The notes under the pieces were generated by a model. The model made no database searches, was not told where the DNA came from, and saw only the letters and a list, made by a program, of their open reading frames with translations. From Burkholderia sp. WSM2232 (GTDB lineage: Bacteria; Pseudomonadota; Gammaproteobacteria; Burkholderiales; Burkholderiaceae): a stretch of DNA of 64,000 nt. Positions 18,601 to 26,661 of this stretch are shown piece by piece; position 1 is the first letter of the stretch; every line of letters starts with the position of its first letter. Made by a program: the position numbers and the translations under genes. Location: positions 23,237 through 87,236 of the forward strand of contig NZ_AWZV01000029.1 in the NCBI RefSeq assembly GCF_000472545.1, read 5' to 3'.

Positions 18601-21097
18601 TCACGCTAGTCGCACCCGTCAACGCGACGTCCTGCGCGCCGCTTACCGACAGATTCGCGGCACCGTTCATCGTGCCGCTCGAACTGACACTGCCGTTCAC
18701 CGCTGCGACAGCCAGGTCCCCGACGGCCTGCACCGTTCCACTAGTTGCCACCGTCACGTTGCGTTGCGCCGTCAGTGCGACCTTTGAGCCGCCCGCGAGT
18801 GTGCCGTTCACCGTGACATCGCGCGCGGCCTGCACGTTCGTTGCGCCCACCACAGCCGCATTGCCATTGAAGCTCACGTCGCCGCCGCCAGCCGGGTTGC
18901 TGGTCAGGCCGTTTGCGGCAATGCTGAACGTGCCGCCAGCCTGGACGTCGGCGACACTGGCATTATTGCCTGCGCTCACCTGCAGACCGTTGGCGAGCAG
19001 CTTGCCGGTAAACGCGACGTCCTGTCCCGTGGTCAGCGTGCCGTTCTGTCCAAACGCAAGCGAACCGCTGCCGGTCAGGTTATTCTGCGCATTCACCACG
19101 CCGTCCTGCTGCACGATAACGACGCCAGGCACATCGACATTGCGCGCCGCGTTGATCTGCGCATCGGTCCCGACTAGCAGCGACCCTGCGACCGAAACGT
19201 CACGCGCAACGTTGGCCGCGAGCGTCGTGCCGCTCGCGAGCGACCCGGTCACTGCGAGGTCCTGGCCCGCCGCGACCGTGACTGCGTTCTGCGCAGTGAC
19301 TTGTCCGCTCACGTTGACGTTCTGGCCGGATGCGAGCGCAAGCCCGCTTCCACTTTTCACGGTGCCGCCAGCATTGACATTGCCTTGCGTGGCATTCAGC
19401 GCGAGTTCGCCCGATGTCTGCAACGCCGCGCTTGTGTTGACGTTGCGTTGCGCGGTTGCCTGCAGGGTGCCGCTGTTGGTCTGCCCGTTGAAGTTGATGT
19501 CGCGCGCGGCCTGCAGGTTCGTCGCGCCGCTCACCACGGAGGTGCCGTTCAGATTGATGTCGCCAGCGCCGTCATTACCTTGTGCGCTGACCGCCAGCGC
19601 GCCGCCCGTCTGCACGTCGCCGAGCGTGACATTCGCACCGCCCTTGAGTGCGGCGTCGCCGTTCGACTGCGCGTTCGCGACATTCACGCTGCCGCCCGCG
19701 CTCACTGCGAGCTTGCCGCCGGTCTGGATCGTGCCGCTCGACGTCACATCGCCATTTGCATTGATCGTGTAGCCGGTAACGCCGACGTGCGCGCCCGTCA
19801 TCGCGAGGTTGCCGCTTGCCTGCAAGGTCGCCTGCTGTTGCGCAGCCGAACCGTTGACGGTGAGATCGCCATTTGACGAGAGCAACAGATCGCCAGTATT
19901 TGCCGCCATCTGCGCATCGGTGCGCACGCCCATTCCGGCTGCCGTGCCGATCACCTGGATCTGGCCCGCGGTCATTGCACCGAAGGCCGTGGCGTCAATC
20001 GCAAGTCCGTTGTTGGCACGCCCATTTGCGCCGTTGATGGCGCTTGCCGTGTTCTCTGCACCGTTGGACGATGTCGCATACGTGGTGCCGCTGCTCGCCA
20101 CTGCAGAAGGCAGCACGAACTGGCGGCCGGCAATCGCGTTGATGCGCTGCCCCGCATACAGCGGCGCATTGATGCCGATGGTCTCGCCGATCAGATCGAT
20201 CGTGCCCACCGTGCCTTCGATACCCGCGCCCGGACCGTTCACGCCCGCGTTGCCCTCGATCTGGATATGCCCCCCAGTCACGCTGTAACCGACCGCCTGC
20301 GCGTTGTTGAAGTCGGTGACGGTGCCTTTGAGATCGCTCAGGAATTGCGGCGTGCCGGTCGACAACGTGACGCCGATGGTATTCGTGAAGCCGGTGCCGT
20401 TCGTCGTAATGCCGTTCGGATTCGCGATGATGACGGTGGCCGGCGCGCCGAACACTTCCAGCGGGCCGTTCAGCAGACTCGCGAATGCAGCGCCCGTCGA
20501 GGTCACCTGGTTGACGATCACGCTTGCCGTGCGGCCAGAGAGATTGGGATTGGCCTGCACGTCGCCGCCCGTGAGCGACGTACCGGACATCAGGCTGTTG
20601 TTGAGGATCAGCCCGACCGGGTCGATATTGAAGCTTTGATACTGATTCAGCGAAATGCCTGCCGCGTTCGGCGCCGTGATGTTAACGACAGGTACACCGC
20701 CGTTCGCGCCCGTGCTCTGCGTGATCTTCGGCTGAAAGGAAATCGGTGCAGTCGGGTCGACGATAGGCGCGGCCTGCGCCTCCTGCATCATGAAGCGAAC
20801 GCGCAAGCCGGCGAGATCCAGAATCTGCTGCCATGCTTCGTCGTCCAGACGCTGGCTGCCCGCGGCGAGCACGCCTGCCGCGTCGCGGCTTTGTTCAAAC
20901 GTGACAGACAGCGGCCCGGCGAAAAGCGTCAACGCGACCAGCGCCGAGACCGCGCGCTGCCACACGCGATACACGCGGGCAGGCGTCGGCACCGACCAGC
21001 GCTCGCGCGCCGATTGCATGCCGCGTTCGTGCCGCTCGTCGTGGGCATGCCGATTCTGTTCGAGTTGTCGTAAAGCGTTGCGCGTCGACGCGTTCAT
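9638..21097 (-). CDS. cdiA: CdiA-like filamentous hemagglutinin, contact-dependent toxin
   Basis: Very large TpsA exoprotein of about 3,819 residues, exported by the neighbouring CdiB. In order: a long charged N-terminus, a hydrophobic signal near residues 46-62, a TPS secretion domain near 120-360 with IVNQVTST and the NPNGI motif near 226, then about 2,000 residues of hemagglutinin repeats. A cysteine-containing central part follows (near 12.2-13.1 kb), then a conserved region ending in GCASSAALGTGCAGGAIG and the VENN-like AQNEALNNA near residue 3607. The last about 210 residues are the variable tip, rich in Gly/Ala and hydrophobic stretches such as AYVAGALGVSLFGP-like sequence. That suggests a membrane-acting toxin, but this is inference. 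I prefer ATG 21097, preceded by GAGAG, over a GTG at 21145. Confidence 0.9.
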   Translation of the reverse strand: MNASTRNALRQLEQNRHAHDERHERGMQSARERWSVPTPARVYRVWQRAVSALVALTLFAGPLSVTFEQSRDAAGVLAAGSQRLDDEAWQQILDLAGLRVRFMMQEAQAAPIVDPTAPISFQPKITQSTGANGGVPVVNITAPNAAGISLNQYQSFNIDPVGLILNNSLMSGTSLTGGDVQANPNLSGRTASVIVNQVTSTGAAFASLLNGPLEVFGAPATVIIANPNGITTNGTGFTNTIGVTLSTGTPQFLSDLKGTVTDFNNAQAVGYSVTGGHIQIEGNAGVNGPGAGIEGTVGTIDLIGETIGINAPLYAGQRINAIAGRQFVLPSAVASSGTTYATSSNGAENTASAINGANGRANNGLAIDATAFGAMTAGQIQVIGTAAGMGVRTDAQMAANTGDLLLSSNGDLTVNGSAAQQQATLQASGNLAMTGAHVGVTGYTINANGDVTSSGTIQTGGKLAVSAGGSVNVANAQSNGDAALKGGANVTLGDVQTGGALAVSAQGNDGAGDINLNGTSVVSGATNLQAARDINFNGQTNSGTLQATAQRNVNTSAALQTSGELALNATQGNVNAGGTVKSGSGLALASGQNVNVSGQVTAQNAVTVAAGQDLAVTGSLASGTTLAANVARDVSVAGSLLVGTDAQINAARNVDVPGVVIVQQDGVVNAQNNLTGSGSLAFGQNGTLTTGQDVAFTGKLLANGLQVSAGNNASVADVQAGGTFSIAANGLTSNPAGGGDVSFNGNAAVVGATNVQAARDVTVNGTLAGGSKVALTAQRNVTVATSGTVQAVGDLAVAAVNGSVSSSGTMNGAANLSVSGAQDVALTGATSVTGDTTLTAGHDIVIGGTLAGQGAATLDAGHDVSAGGSSGFVKDTSITAANDLSVTGSLQGAAVSLSAGQSVTLNNVQANNALQVTASGGTLAVNGLVASLSTASLSSRGDTSVSGALQSANALSVTSGGNTAVTGSVASNGDVTLKNANGSLVSTGNIQSGDNLLIDAAHSVDLGTQGTSALADLTVKAGQNLTINGSVVAQGNGTLSAGGNIAGAAASAFGLAANVASGGDTNLSGSLRGGTVQTTARGSASLHDVQAASGLSLAANNDLNITGAVTGGAAVALNAGHNIGISGSIQSANDTTLDAQNGNVTSTGTIASNGAFNAQAGSDINLGGTTSAALDTTLTAMRDINVTGMLAGQGQGSATAGRDIGGAGTMTFAQAATLAAGRDVAQGGLIQGQSVQVTAAGNIATNNVESASTVALTANGTNTANGPGNVTVNGSVAAAAAVSTTARNDVSVASTGKIASGTTVGIEAQHDINIAGAVESVGNTLLTAQQGSLNATGGINSGGKLDIATGLDLSLGASTSAVGDATLNAGRDALLNGLLIGEANGSVTAGHDIGGAGTQAFTQAASFTAQHDIALTGGVQASEVSAIGGNNAALHDVHSSSTLTLSANGNAGGGDAAITGTATAPGVVTLSGARDVLVSGSLTTGDSLTLTALRDVSASGTLQTTAGDLTATTATGSIALTGTTTTSGALTLNSALDTRLGGQINAARDVTVQAGRDIALSGTLAGQLGGSLTASHDIAGAGAAAFAQAATLDASHDVALTGALQGASVTVTGGNNAGLGSVQAVTGNASVTANGNATGGDVTIGGAATALGALAVQAARDVSVGGAINTGSTTTIDATRNIALADVNSAGNLTFAATNGNASAANVTTQGNLTGSAGQALTVSGATTVGGNAQLASGGNMTLTGGIGAQSTGTLTAGGSISAASVAFGQQATLSAGGSIGVSGAVATNGALNATAGNDLSLGSAQAGGALALQAQGHNGAGDVKVNGALASGSTATINAARDATIGGNASSTGTLAFSAGRNVTANGTIGANGDVTLTATSGNLAVGGAITSQGNFNANSGGALALNGELVNGNTTLAAGSTATLTGTFLGLGLANINAGGAVNGGGSLTFGKDITVGAGSGITLGAIQGAGQFTATSAGDMSLGATTAVGNVSAKSTGGSVSFGGDLQSGGNVTLQAANNATVAGAVSSMGAVNISGAQGNVSVAGVSSNGDTTMSAGQTLSLSGTSTVAGQFTLSGGNVTLSGSQGGSKNVSVSAQGTLDASGASVVSTQNMQFSGTNVTLGTAIAGGALTATASNQLSLVGAAVDAVGAATLSAGNDFYNASQVLSGGALYVSAPNLTNAANASLASTTTTTINATNFTNAGLVNGSTTNVTLAGALNNSGGSLMAVNSLNVNTGTLNNQNGIIFAGNPNGPGGPTTGDVSLTINGGDGSFYNAGGQLLAQRNMGISAMNMAFDPSQGTISQGGQLSITAASISNTGTWNYGGQGVTLTGVYGINNYGTMTGTAPLTLSTNGTFTNFGQVTGSNVTFNGTLNNVAGAVMHADGTLALNGNTVNRGTVEASGLLSVTGGNYDNQGATTQSKGDANFNLSGTLLNTGGSIFAGNNVNISAGAVVNDQTAPSAPVTTTATVTDPTLLWSAVAGTKTSWSLHHVGTGDGGELAAGSTTVSATLGDVLSPQGNASASSPVAGSGTVTFYDHDGTWTVADGPDPTATGSVTLSLPTISQTSVTQQPGTSGVISAGGSISLVAGSLSNQGGQIAAQGDVTLNVQSLSNGAAAATTTYQTGLSVDAGQFSSFFAQLKALGVITVAGTGNPTGTNCDSQGYCTVGDALPPTQFNIAPGAAPTATGSTTVSLPTGMIAAGSNLAIYGGNLANAGLLYAGNNVLVGAASLTNQGGNQQSSSTQTGCAAGVPSTACGTAGHLRGSNPTTTTFGYSQNDATIYAGHDLVIAAGQINNTFGNLLAGHDIVIGGVGTTASSTTPASSLNNTSGNIVAGNNITLNVSGAITNNLPPPVPVHENYGMKEQYSGCMTAGGYKESYCEGYVDQQSGSSSVISAGNNLQINAGSLTNIGSLIAAGNTATIAVAGPVVNEAQTLNAYWHSHWVQETGMFSSDKRHDVWACGSPSECTALYGSAYTSTGGTIDPPQPVGNIAATIQAPNLSITSSGQIENVGNVIGTSVTLTGQKLINGITTANTYTPRVNAPSQVISLSPVSLPGLNLSVPRAVGGALPTPVAGKASFVDNSLGTSALGNLGPQDLLTALPANLQPSSTLFYYNPQEEDLMLQQAALQQTGKASFIDGLTYDSKTNTSVTEQEKKYLYQNALDYAKANNLQLGEALTQTQINALDKPMLWYVEQTVPDPSCTVTGTATCPTITALMPQVYLPSDTSAMSAGGNIFGQDVTLNFGKGSGGSILNTGSITASDTLTVNTDSLTNQANQVDIGQIWSKVKGGYVEETGTTVQPGGFMSAANMNLNVQTLSQIGGALQKLNADGTIDQAGTQIILAQIQQQLGSAFSQVAVSDNLHTQFVQEGGLGVFGQVLSIAIEIVASFYLGPLAGALIGSIAGQMITTGSVDWGSVGKAVAVAELTAGIDAGLGLNGASGFSDVGNGAVYADSSITLADVGQTAMNVAERSLVSAGVSTAIYGGSFGQALKNNLVSNVAAVGANFIGDEFNQSSGLFSNNSPLYYAAHAALGCASSAALGTGCAGGAIGGATSAVLSPWVISQIDPTGAPLDQGQIAAITALATLAGGGLAGLAGQNAMAGATTAQNEALNNATQHVGPSNGMLSKVCAATNPACSDQMIQTLNNAPAQNATMALGNMNAAAPYVAGALGVSLFGPETIAAAVTAGAYDYFGDLYSYRTGLQPDQPNFPKSYIAGVVGGLAYPFAIADEAISGMSKVGKIAANGYNAGVAGVGAFGSAAVTRQDNPDLSGGLGSGLAAAGTWAKATLPAPFGNIANQMLQGAAGPIQNVIQKALGH
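13900..19850 (-). repeat. Hemagglutinin repeat region inside cdiA
   Basis: Within cdiA the protein repeats imperfect units of about 20-30 residues in the pattern G-ang-NLT-V-SG-aliphatic-G, with recurring AARDV and ALTGATT-like blocks. Such repeats build the extended beta-helix filament. Boundaries are approximate. The strong codon periodicity also produces long spurious frames on the plus strand. Confidence 0.75.
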
Positions 21098-21221
21098 GAT
21101 GCTCTCGTCTTCTTCTGGTTTTTTGTACGTATGGCACTTCTTCACCAGCCCGGGCGTTCAAACCCGAAGTGGCGTCGCAGCGGTTTCACCCCGCCCGCTG
21201 CATCCCTCGCAAAGCAAGGTG

Positions 21222-22136
21222 TTACTGCTGCTGAATCCGTGCGTTCTTCATCAGATCGACAACCACCTGCGCGGTCGCTTTCTGCAGCGCCACCTGTTCA
21301 AGTTGCTTGCGCAAGGTGTCCTTGATCTGGTCGTATTGCGGCACTTGCGTCGGACGCTTTTCGTCGACGCGCAGAATCCAGAACGCGTCGCCGACCTGTA
21401 CCGGCGCGCTCGACACGCCGCCCTGCGGCAGCTTCACGAGTGCTTCGGCAAGCGGTTGCGGCCAGTTCTGCGTGTTGCCGGGCTGAATCGGCGTCCTGAA
21501 CGAAATCCAGTTAAGCGCGCCGCCTTGCGCGGCCCCTGGCCCCTGGCTGTACTGCTTCGCGAGCTGCGCGAAGTCTGTCCCCTTCTTTAGTTGCGTCAGC
21601 ACCGTTTGCGCGGTGTCCGCATCTTTCACGGCAATGGCGCTCGGCTTGTATTCGAACTCGCCGAGCGTGGCGACGATCGCGTCGTACTTCGCCTTTACGT
21701 CTGCATCGGTTACCGGCGCAGGCTTCACCTGATCGCGCAGATACGCGGCAGTCATTGCTGCGGATTTCGCCTGCTCCACTGCGGCCACCACCTGCGGGCG
21801 GGATTCGTAGTGCTGTTTTTCCGCAGCCTGGCGGAACAGTTCGCGAGCGATCATCTGGTTCTTGATCGATGCGCGCAGCGTGGGGGTGTCAGGTGCGTTC
21901 GACGCGCGCACAGCATCGTCGAGCTGGGCCTGCGTGATGACTACGTTGTTCACGCGTGCGACCGCGTTGGCGGGCAACGGACCCGGCGCCGCTTCGACGC
22001 TTTTTTCCGCAGAGGGCTTCGTCGAAGGCTTGTTGGCTGCCTGTGCCGTCGGCATGCCGACAGCGAGGCCTGCTGCGGCAAGCATGACGAACAGCGTGGC
22101 GTTGCGGATCGTGACTGCGATCGGGCGATGTTTCAT
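21222..22136 (-). CDS. Periplasmic peptidyl-prolyl isomerase (parvulin/SurA type) of the TPS operon
   Basis: 304 residues with a signal peptide ending near VGMPTAQA. A SurA-like N-terminal segment (VARVNNVVITQAQLDDAVRA) is followed by a parvulin-like domain with DFAQLAKQYSQGPGAAQGG and LPQGGVSSAPVQVGDAFWIL. It lies 10 bases after cdiB and before cdiA, so it is very likely cotranscribed. A likely job is to keep the large exoprotein unfolded or escort it through the periplasm, as Par27 does for FHA of Bordetella. That functional link is inference from context and known biology. Confidence 0.85.
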   Translation of the reverse strand: MKHRPIAVTIRNATLFVMLAAAGLAVGMPTAQAANKPSTKPSAEKSVEAAPGPLPANAVARVNNVVITQAQLDDAVRASNAPDTPTLRASIKNQMIARELFRQAAEKQHYESRPQVVAAVEQAKSAAMTAAYLRDQVKPAPVTDADVKAKYDAIVATLGEFEYKPSAIAVKDADTAQTVLTQLKKGTDFAQLAKQYSQGPGAAQGGALNWISFRTPIQPGNTQNWPQPLAEALVKLPQGGVSSAPVQVGDAFWILRVDEKRPTQVPQYDQIKDTLRKQLEQVALQKATAQVVVDLMKNARIQQQ

Positions 22137-22146
22137 AGGGACCTCT

Positions 22147-24051
22147 TCAGAGTGACCAGTTGAGCGTGGCGAGCAGCACGGTGGCTTTCTTTCCGAGCGC
22201 GGCCGGTTGAAGCAAGGCCTGCCCGAGCAGCACCTCGCTGGTGACGGTTTGTGTCTTGTAGCGCCATTGCGCGCGTGCGCCGACGCCCGTGCCGATCAGC
22301 GTCGGCCAGCCGCCTTGCGCGACGAGATGCGACTTGCCGCCGTCGAGAAACACATACGGTTCGAGACGCGCGTCGTGCCAGGCAGGCACGTTCTGCCAGG
22401 CCGCCTCGTTGCGCAGATAAAAGCCGCTGTCGCCTGCAATGCCGCCTTCGGTAAAGCCGCGCACCGAGTCCATGCCACCGAGGAAAATCTGCTCGTTGCC
22501 GAACAGCGCGACGCGGCTGTACTGGCCGCGCAGCGTGCCGCGATAGCTCCATTGCATGCCAGCCAGCGTGCCGAGCGCGATCTGCAGCGTGGCAGTCGCA
22601 TCGAGCCGTGTGAACTGACTGTGCGCCTCGACCTCGTCGATGCCGGCGCTATCGTGACTGGCCGAGAGCCACGGCAAACCGCGCGAGACGCCCACGTCCC
22701 ACGTCGCAGCCGCGCCCTGGTCGTTCGCGACAAAACGGCGCAAACCATTCAGACCGATGCGCAATACCGTGAGGTCCTGCGGCGACAGTTCGATACCGTT
22801 CAAGGTGCGCTCGGTGCGCATCTTCGTGAGCGTGACGTCGACGCTCGTGCGGCCCGCACGCGAACGTGTCAACACATCGTTCCAGCCGAGAATCTGGCTG
22901 AACGTGCGGCCCTGAAGCAACGCGATGTCGCCGATGGCCTGCTGGTATTCGGAGAGCGACGTCGTATAGCTGAAGGTTTGATACCCGTAGGGCGCCGCAG
23001 CGGAAAACACCAACGCATTGCTGTCCTGAGTGCCCACGAAGTTAAACGACAGCGACTCCTGCAAACCGATCAGGTTGTTCGCCTGCACGCCGGCGCGATA
23101 GCGCAGCGTGCCGGTTTGCGAACTGCCGTAATTGTCAATGCCGAGATCGTAGAAAACGCGGTCGCCATAGTGGTTCGTGATGGCGACCACTGAATCGCCC
23201 GGCGTCTCGCCCGGCATGATCTGGATTTCGGCCTGGTTGCGGCGCAACCGGTTGATCTGGTCGACGCCCTGCTCGAGATCGGGCAGCCGCAGCACGTCGC
23301 CTACGCTGTCGCCGAATGCCCATGCCGTACCTGCGTCGGTCAGCAGGCCGCCGCCGTGCGTCGTGTACCAGGGCTCGTTGGGATCGCGTGGACGCAGGGG
23401 GTGCCCGTTGAGCGTGAACGCCGACACCTTGCCGTCGACGATATTGACCTTCAGCGTGCCCGAAGCGAGATTCTGCGCGCCAAGATAGGCACGCGTCGTA
23501 ATGTAGCCACGCGCGATGAAAGCTTCGGTCACGCGGCGCAGCAGCAGGTTGATGCGGTTGCGGCCGAGCTGCTTGCCGATGAAAGGCGCGGCAATCGTGT
23601 CGAGTTCGTGTTGCCCGAGCACCGTGTCGCCGATGAATTTGATGTGGTCGATCTTGAAGAGCGGCTCCACGTCCGGCAGCGTTTCCACATCCGCACCTTC
23701 GGGAAGGTTGACCACGGTGGGCTGCTGTACTTCGATTTGCGCGGGCGCCTGCTGGATTTCCTCGCGACGCTGCCGGTCGCGCTGCTCCTGCAGCAACCGT
23801 TGCGCAGGGTCCTGCTCAGCGCGCATCGGCACACCGAACGGTGCGCCGCCCAGTGCCGCGTTGCCGGCCAGGCCGGGCGGCAACGTTTCCGCGAAAGCGC
23901 GGGCTGATACGGCACCAGCGAGCACGGCGAATGTGCAGCGTGCAAGGCTGTGCAGGCGGTGCTTCCGCGCCTGCTGCGCGGGTCGCATGCCGGGCTGCTG
24001 CGTGGCCGGCTTGAGTGCCCGCCGCATCGCGCGCGTCAGAGTCCGAACCAT
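22147..24051 (-). CDS. cdiB: CdiB/ShlB-type outer-membrane two-partner secretion transporter
   Basis: 634 residues: signal peptide ending near ARAFA, an N-terminal linker, POTRA repeats (FKIDHIKFIGDTVLG and ARGYITTRAYL), then a 16-strand beta-barrel-type C-terminus with the RGFTEGG motif of loop 6 and a terminal aromatic-hydrophobic strand. It should recognise TPS domains and export TpsA proteins across the outer membrane. Its start overlaps the end of the upstream short TpsA by 16 bases. Only one transporter is present, so both TpsA proteins probably use it. Confidence 0.9.
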   Translation of the reverse strand: MVRTLTRAMRRALKPATQQPGMRPAQQARKHRLHSLARCTFAVLAGAVSARAFAETLPPGLAGNAALGGAPFGVPMRAEQDPAQRLLQEQRDRQRREEIQQAPAQIEVQQPTVVNLPEGADVETLPDVEPLFKIDHIKFIGDTVLGQHELDTIAAPFIGKQLGRNRINLLLRRVTEAFIARGYITTRAYLGAQNLASGTLKVNIVDGKVSAFTLNGHPLRPRDPNEPWYTTHGGGLLTDAGTAWAFGDSVGDVLRLPDLEQGVDQINRLRRNQAEIQIMPGETPGDSVVAITNHYGDRVFYDLGIDNYGSSQTGTLRYRAGVQANNLIGLQESLSFNFVGTQDSNALVFSAAAPYGYQTFSYTTSLSEYQQAIGDIALLQGRTFSQILGWNDVLTRSRAGRTSVDVTLTKMRTERTLNGIELSPQDLTVLRIGLNGLRRFVANDQGAAATWDVGVSRGLPWLSASHDSAGIDEVEAHSQFTRLDATATLQIALGTLAGMQWSYRGTLRGQYSRVALFGNEQIFLGGMDSVRGFTEGGIAGDSGFYLRNEAAWQNVPAWHDARLEPYVFLDGGKSHLVAQGGWPTLIGTGVGARAQWRYKTQTVTSEVLLGQALLQPAALGKKATVLLATLNWSL

Positions 24052-26201
24052 GACACGAGCCCGATGTGATTGTGATTGCCGATGGTCACCGGCGCACGGT
24101 ACGGCGTGCGGATGGTGTTCACGCCGCCCGCGGCTTTGACGCCACCAGGGGCGTTGAAGGCGCCCCCGTCAATGTCGGCCTCGCCGGTCAGCTCGACCTG
24201 GCCGTTGCCGCCGGTGAAGACGCCGCCGGTGTCCGCCGCGAAAATCGCCGACCATGAGTTGCCGAACCACGCCTTCAGGTCGTGATTGCGGTTGATCGCG
24301 CTGTAGCCGAGTACAGCCTGAGCGAGCGTCTTCGGCGCATCGAGCTTGAGTGTATTGAGCGCGAGCACCGTGCCGCCGGTGTTGGTAATCTGCGTGCCGG
24401 CCTTCAGCGTGATGTCCTGCGATGCTTCGATCACTCCGCCGAACGCCTGCACGCTGCTCGAAGACGACGAACTACAGAAGAAGAAGCACTTTTGCCGGTA
24501 GGAGGCCTGGCCTGTAAAGACGCCTTGCGTGAGCAACTGGTTGCGAGCCGTGACCGCAATGGAGCCGCCGTTCGCGAGAATCGAGCCGCCGACATTCGTC
24601 ACGTTCGTGCCCGAGATGGAAAGCTTGCCGTCGTCCGCGGTGATGTACGAGAGCTTCGAAGGGTCGTCGATTGCGCCGTAATCCACGTCGAAACCGCTTT
24701 CGCGATGCTCGACAAAAAGGAGCCGCCAGCTGCGGTCGGAATAGCCGACCGGCGCGCCGCCGTTGGTACCGGCGGAATGATCGACGATGTTGTTCACGTC
24801 GCCGCCGGCCGTTATTGTCAGCGCCTTGTTCGACAGAATGCGGGCGTTCTGGTTGGTCACGGAACCGCCCGCAGTGATCGACACATCGCCAGCCACACCG
24901 AAGATGACCGAGAGTTTGCTATCCACTGTGGAGTGGTTCAGCACGTTGCCCGTCGCGTTCAGCGTCACCGCGCCGAGCGATGCGGAGTCGAGCGTATTGG
25001 TCTGCTGGCCCTGGATCAGCGAGCCAAAGTTAGTGATGTCGCCGGTGCTGGTCAGAACCACCCCGCTCTTCGCCGAGGCAACCACCGATTGAGCCGCGGT
25101 GTCCTGCGTCAATGCAATGCCCGCACCGCTGATGTCGATGCCCGTCGCGGCGAGCAGGCTACTGCCTGTCAGCGTCACGGCGCCGCTCGCAGCCAGCGTG
25201 GCCGCGCCGTTGTTCGTTGTGACCTTTGTGTCGGTCAGCGCAAGGTTGTCACGCACCTGCAGATCGAGATTGTTCTGCGCGGTGAGCGTGGTGTTGGAAA
25301 ACTGCACGGAGCCGTTCGAGGCCAGCGTGAAATCTCCGAGCGTCGCGTTCAGCGGCCCGGCGCTGCGCACGCCAGGGCCTTTGTCGGTGACGATCAGTTG
25401 CACGCGGCCGCTCGTCAGGCTGCCTGCTGCGGTGATGTCGATGGCGAACGAGCTTGCGGTGGCGGGCGATGTCGACTGGCTCAGTGTCAGCCAGTCGTTG
25501 CCATTGTCGTTTGGCGACACGGCGGTGTTCAGCGTGACGTTGCTATTGCCCGCGACCGCGCGTATCCCAGCGGTTTGCGACGTGAAGGTGTTGGTCAGCG
25601 GCCCGTTGATCTGCAGGTTCTTCGCGATCAGGTCGAGACCGATCAGCGCGCCCGTCAATCCCTGCGGTCCGACAACGATGGTGCCGGTGCTCGTATCGAG
25701 CACGATGTCTCGCTCGGGAAGGCCGGCTACGGGCACCGTGTCCTTGAAGCTGACGTGCCCGGTTGTCAACGCCACACGGCCGGTATTGACGAACGATCCG
25801 CCGTTCACCGTAATGCCATTGGGATTGGCCAATATCACATTGGCGCGAGAGCCTAATACATCGATACGGCCGCTGATAACGCTGGGATTCGTGCTCGTGA
25901 CCTGATTGACAATCGTGCGGGCATTAATACCCACGTTGTTCAGCGAAGCGCCCGCCGCATCGACATTGAAATTCGTGTAGGTATTGCTGGAAACGCCCGC
26001 AAATGCCGGAGCGATATTGACGGTCTGGTGACCATTTGCGGCAGTGGAAACCGTCGTTGCCGTCGCGCCGTCAACGACAATGCCTGCCGCACTGGCCGTG
26101 ACTGGCGCAGCGGCAAATAGCAACTGAATGAAGTAGACAGCGCGAGCAATCGCGTGCCAACTCCCGCATTTCGGGAGTCGGAGATAACACCGGCCTTTCA
26201 T
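24036..26201 (-). CDS. Short TpsA exoprotein (filamentous hemagglutinin N-terminal domain)
   Basis: 721 residues. A hydrophobic signal region (YFIQLLFAAAPVTASA) leads into a TPS domain with ARTIVNQVTSTNPSVISGR and ANPNGITVNGGSF. Beta-helix-like repeats follow, but there is no pretoxin motif or toxin tip. A small cysteine/serine cluster (KCFFFCSSSSSSS) stands near residue 575. It ends in SWFGL and overlaps cdiB. It is the first gene of the operon. It may be an adhesin or structural exoprotein rather than a CDI effector. Confidence 0.85.
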   Translation of the reverse strand: MKGRCYLRLPKCGSWHAIARAVYFIQLLFAAAPVTASAAGIVVDGATATTVSTAANGHQTVNIAPAFAGVSSNTYTNFNVDAAGASLNNVGINARTIVNQVTSTNPSVISGRIDVLGSRANVILANPNGITVNGGSFVNTGRVALTTGHVSFKDTVPVAGLPERDIVLDTSTGTIVVGPQGLTGALIGLDLIAKNLQINGPLTNTFTSQTAGIRAVAGNSNVTLNTAVSPNDNGNDWLTLSQSTSPATASSFAIDITAAGSLTSGRVQLIVTDKGPGVRSAGPLNATLGDFTLASNGSVQFSNTTLTAQNNLDLQVRDNLALTDTKVTTNNGAATLAASGAVTLTGSSLLAATGIDISGAGIALTQDTAAQSVVASAKSGVVLTSTGDITNFGSLIQGQQTNTLDSASLGAVTLNATGNVLNHSTVDSKLSVIFGVAGDVSITAGGSVTNQNARILSNKALTITAGGDVNNIVDHSAGTNGGAPVGYSDRSWRLLFVEHRESGFDVDYGAIDDPSKLSYITADDGKLSISGTNVTNVGGSILANGGSIAVTARNQLLTQGVFTGQASYRQKCFFFCSSSSSSSVQAFGGVIEASQDITLKAGTQITNTGGTVLALNTLKLDAPKTLAQAVLGYSAINRNHDLKAWFGNSWSAIFAADTGGVFTGGNGQVELTGEADIDGGAFNAPGGVKAAGGVNTIRTPYRAPVTIGNHNHIGLVSWFGL

Positions 26202-26661
26202 GCAACCCCGTCCGACAGACTCTCTAGCTTGGTTTTTGTGTAGGGCGGGTTCTTTGACCCATGCGCCCGTATTACGAATGTCGGCGTGAGCGGAAAAAAC
26301 TTGAGTAAGGATCTGGAATATTTTTTATTACTTTTTCATTACGAAAAGCAATCAAATGCATAACTTAGGCGGGGCTTCGTTTTGATTATGCGATTTGCAT
26401 ATTTCATATTGCCTCACTCGAATCGGTTATCGCGCGGATTGCTGATCTGCTTCAAGGCCTACACCACTCGCGACGCGATACGCTCTCCATGCGGCTCCGT
26501 AAAGCATCGGGGCTTCCACGGTTGTTGTCATGGGATCGCTGGTGCCGCGCGTGCCGGGTCACCGACTCGAATAGCGTTGCTGGTCTGCGGGGTTCCAATG
26601 AAAGGTGCCATCTTGGACTTCGCGCCGCCATCAACCCGCCGTTATGATTGATGCAGAAGCA
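26202..26661 (-). promoter_or_regulatory. Upstream region of the TPS/CDI operon
   Basis: 460 bases without a convincing gene. The part from about 26,290 to 26,390 is strikingly AT-rich for this genome, with runs such as ATATTTTTTATTACTTTTTC. It probably holds the operon promoter reading to the left. I cannot place -35 and -10 elements with confidence. Confidence 0.45.

Noticed and set aside
12224..20288. Many long plus-strand open frames opposite cdiA, the longest about 436 codons at 18462-19772
   Set aside because: They mirror the repeated, GC-rich third-position pattern of cdiA, have repetitive Ala/Pro/Val/Ser or Arg-rich translations, and show no ribosome sites or known domains.
22207..25905. 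Plus-strand frames opposite cdiB and the short tpsA (up to 524 codons)
   Set aside because: Arginine/alanine-rich shadows of the real genes; no domain is recognisable.
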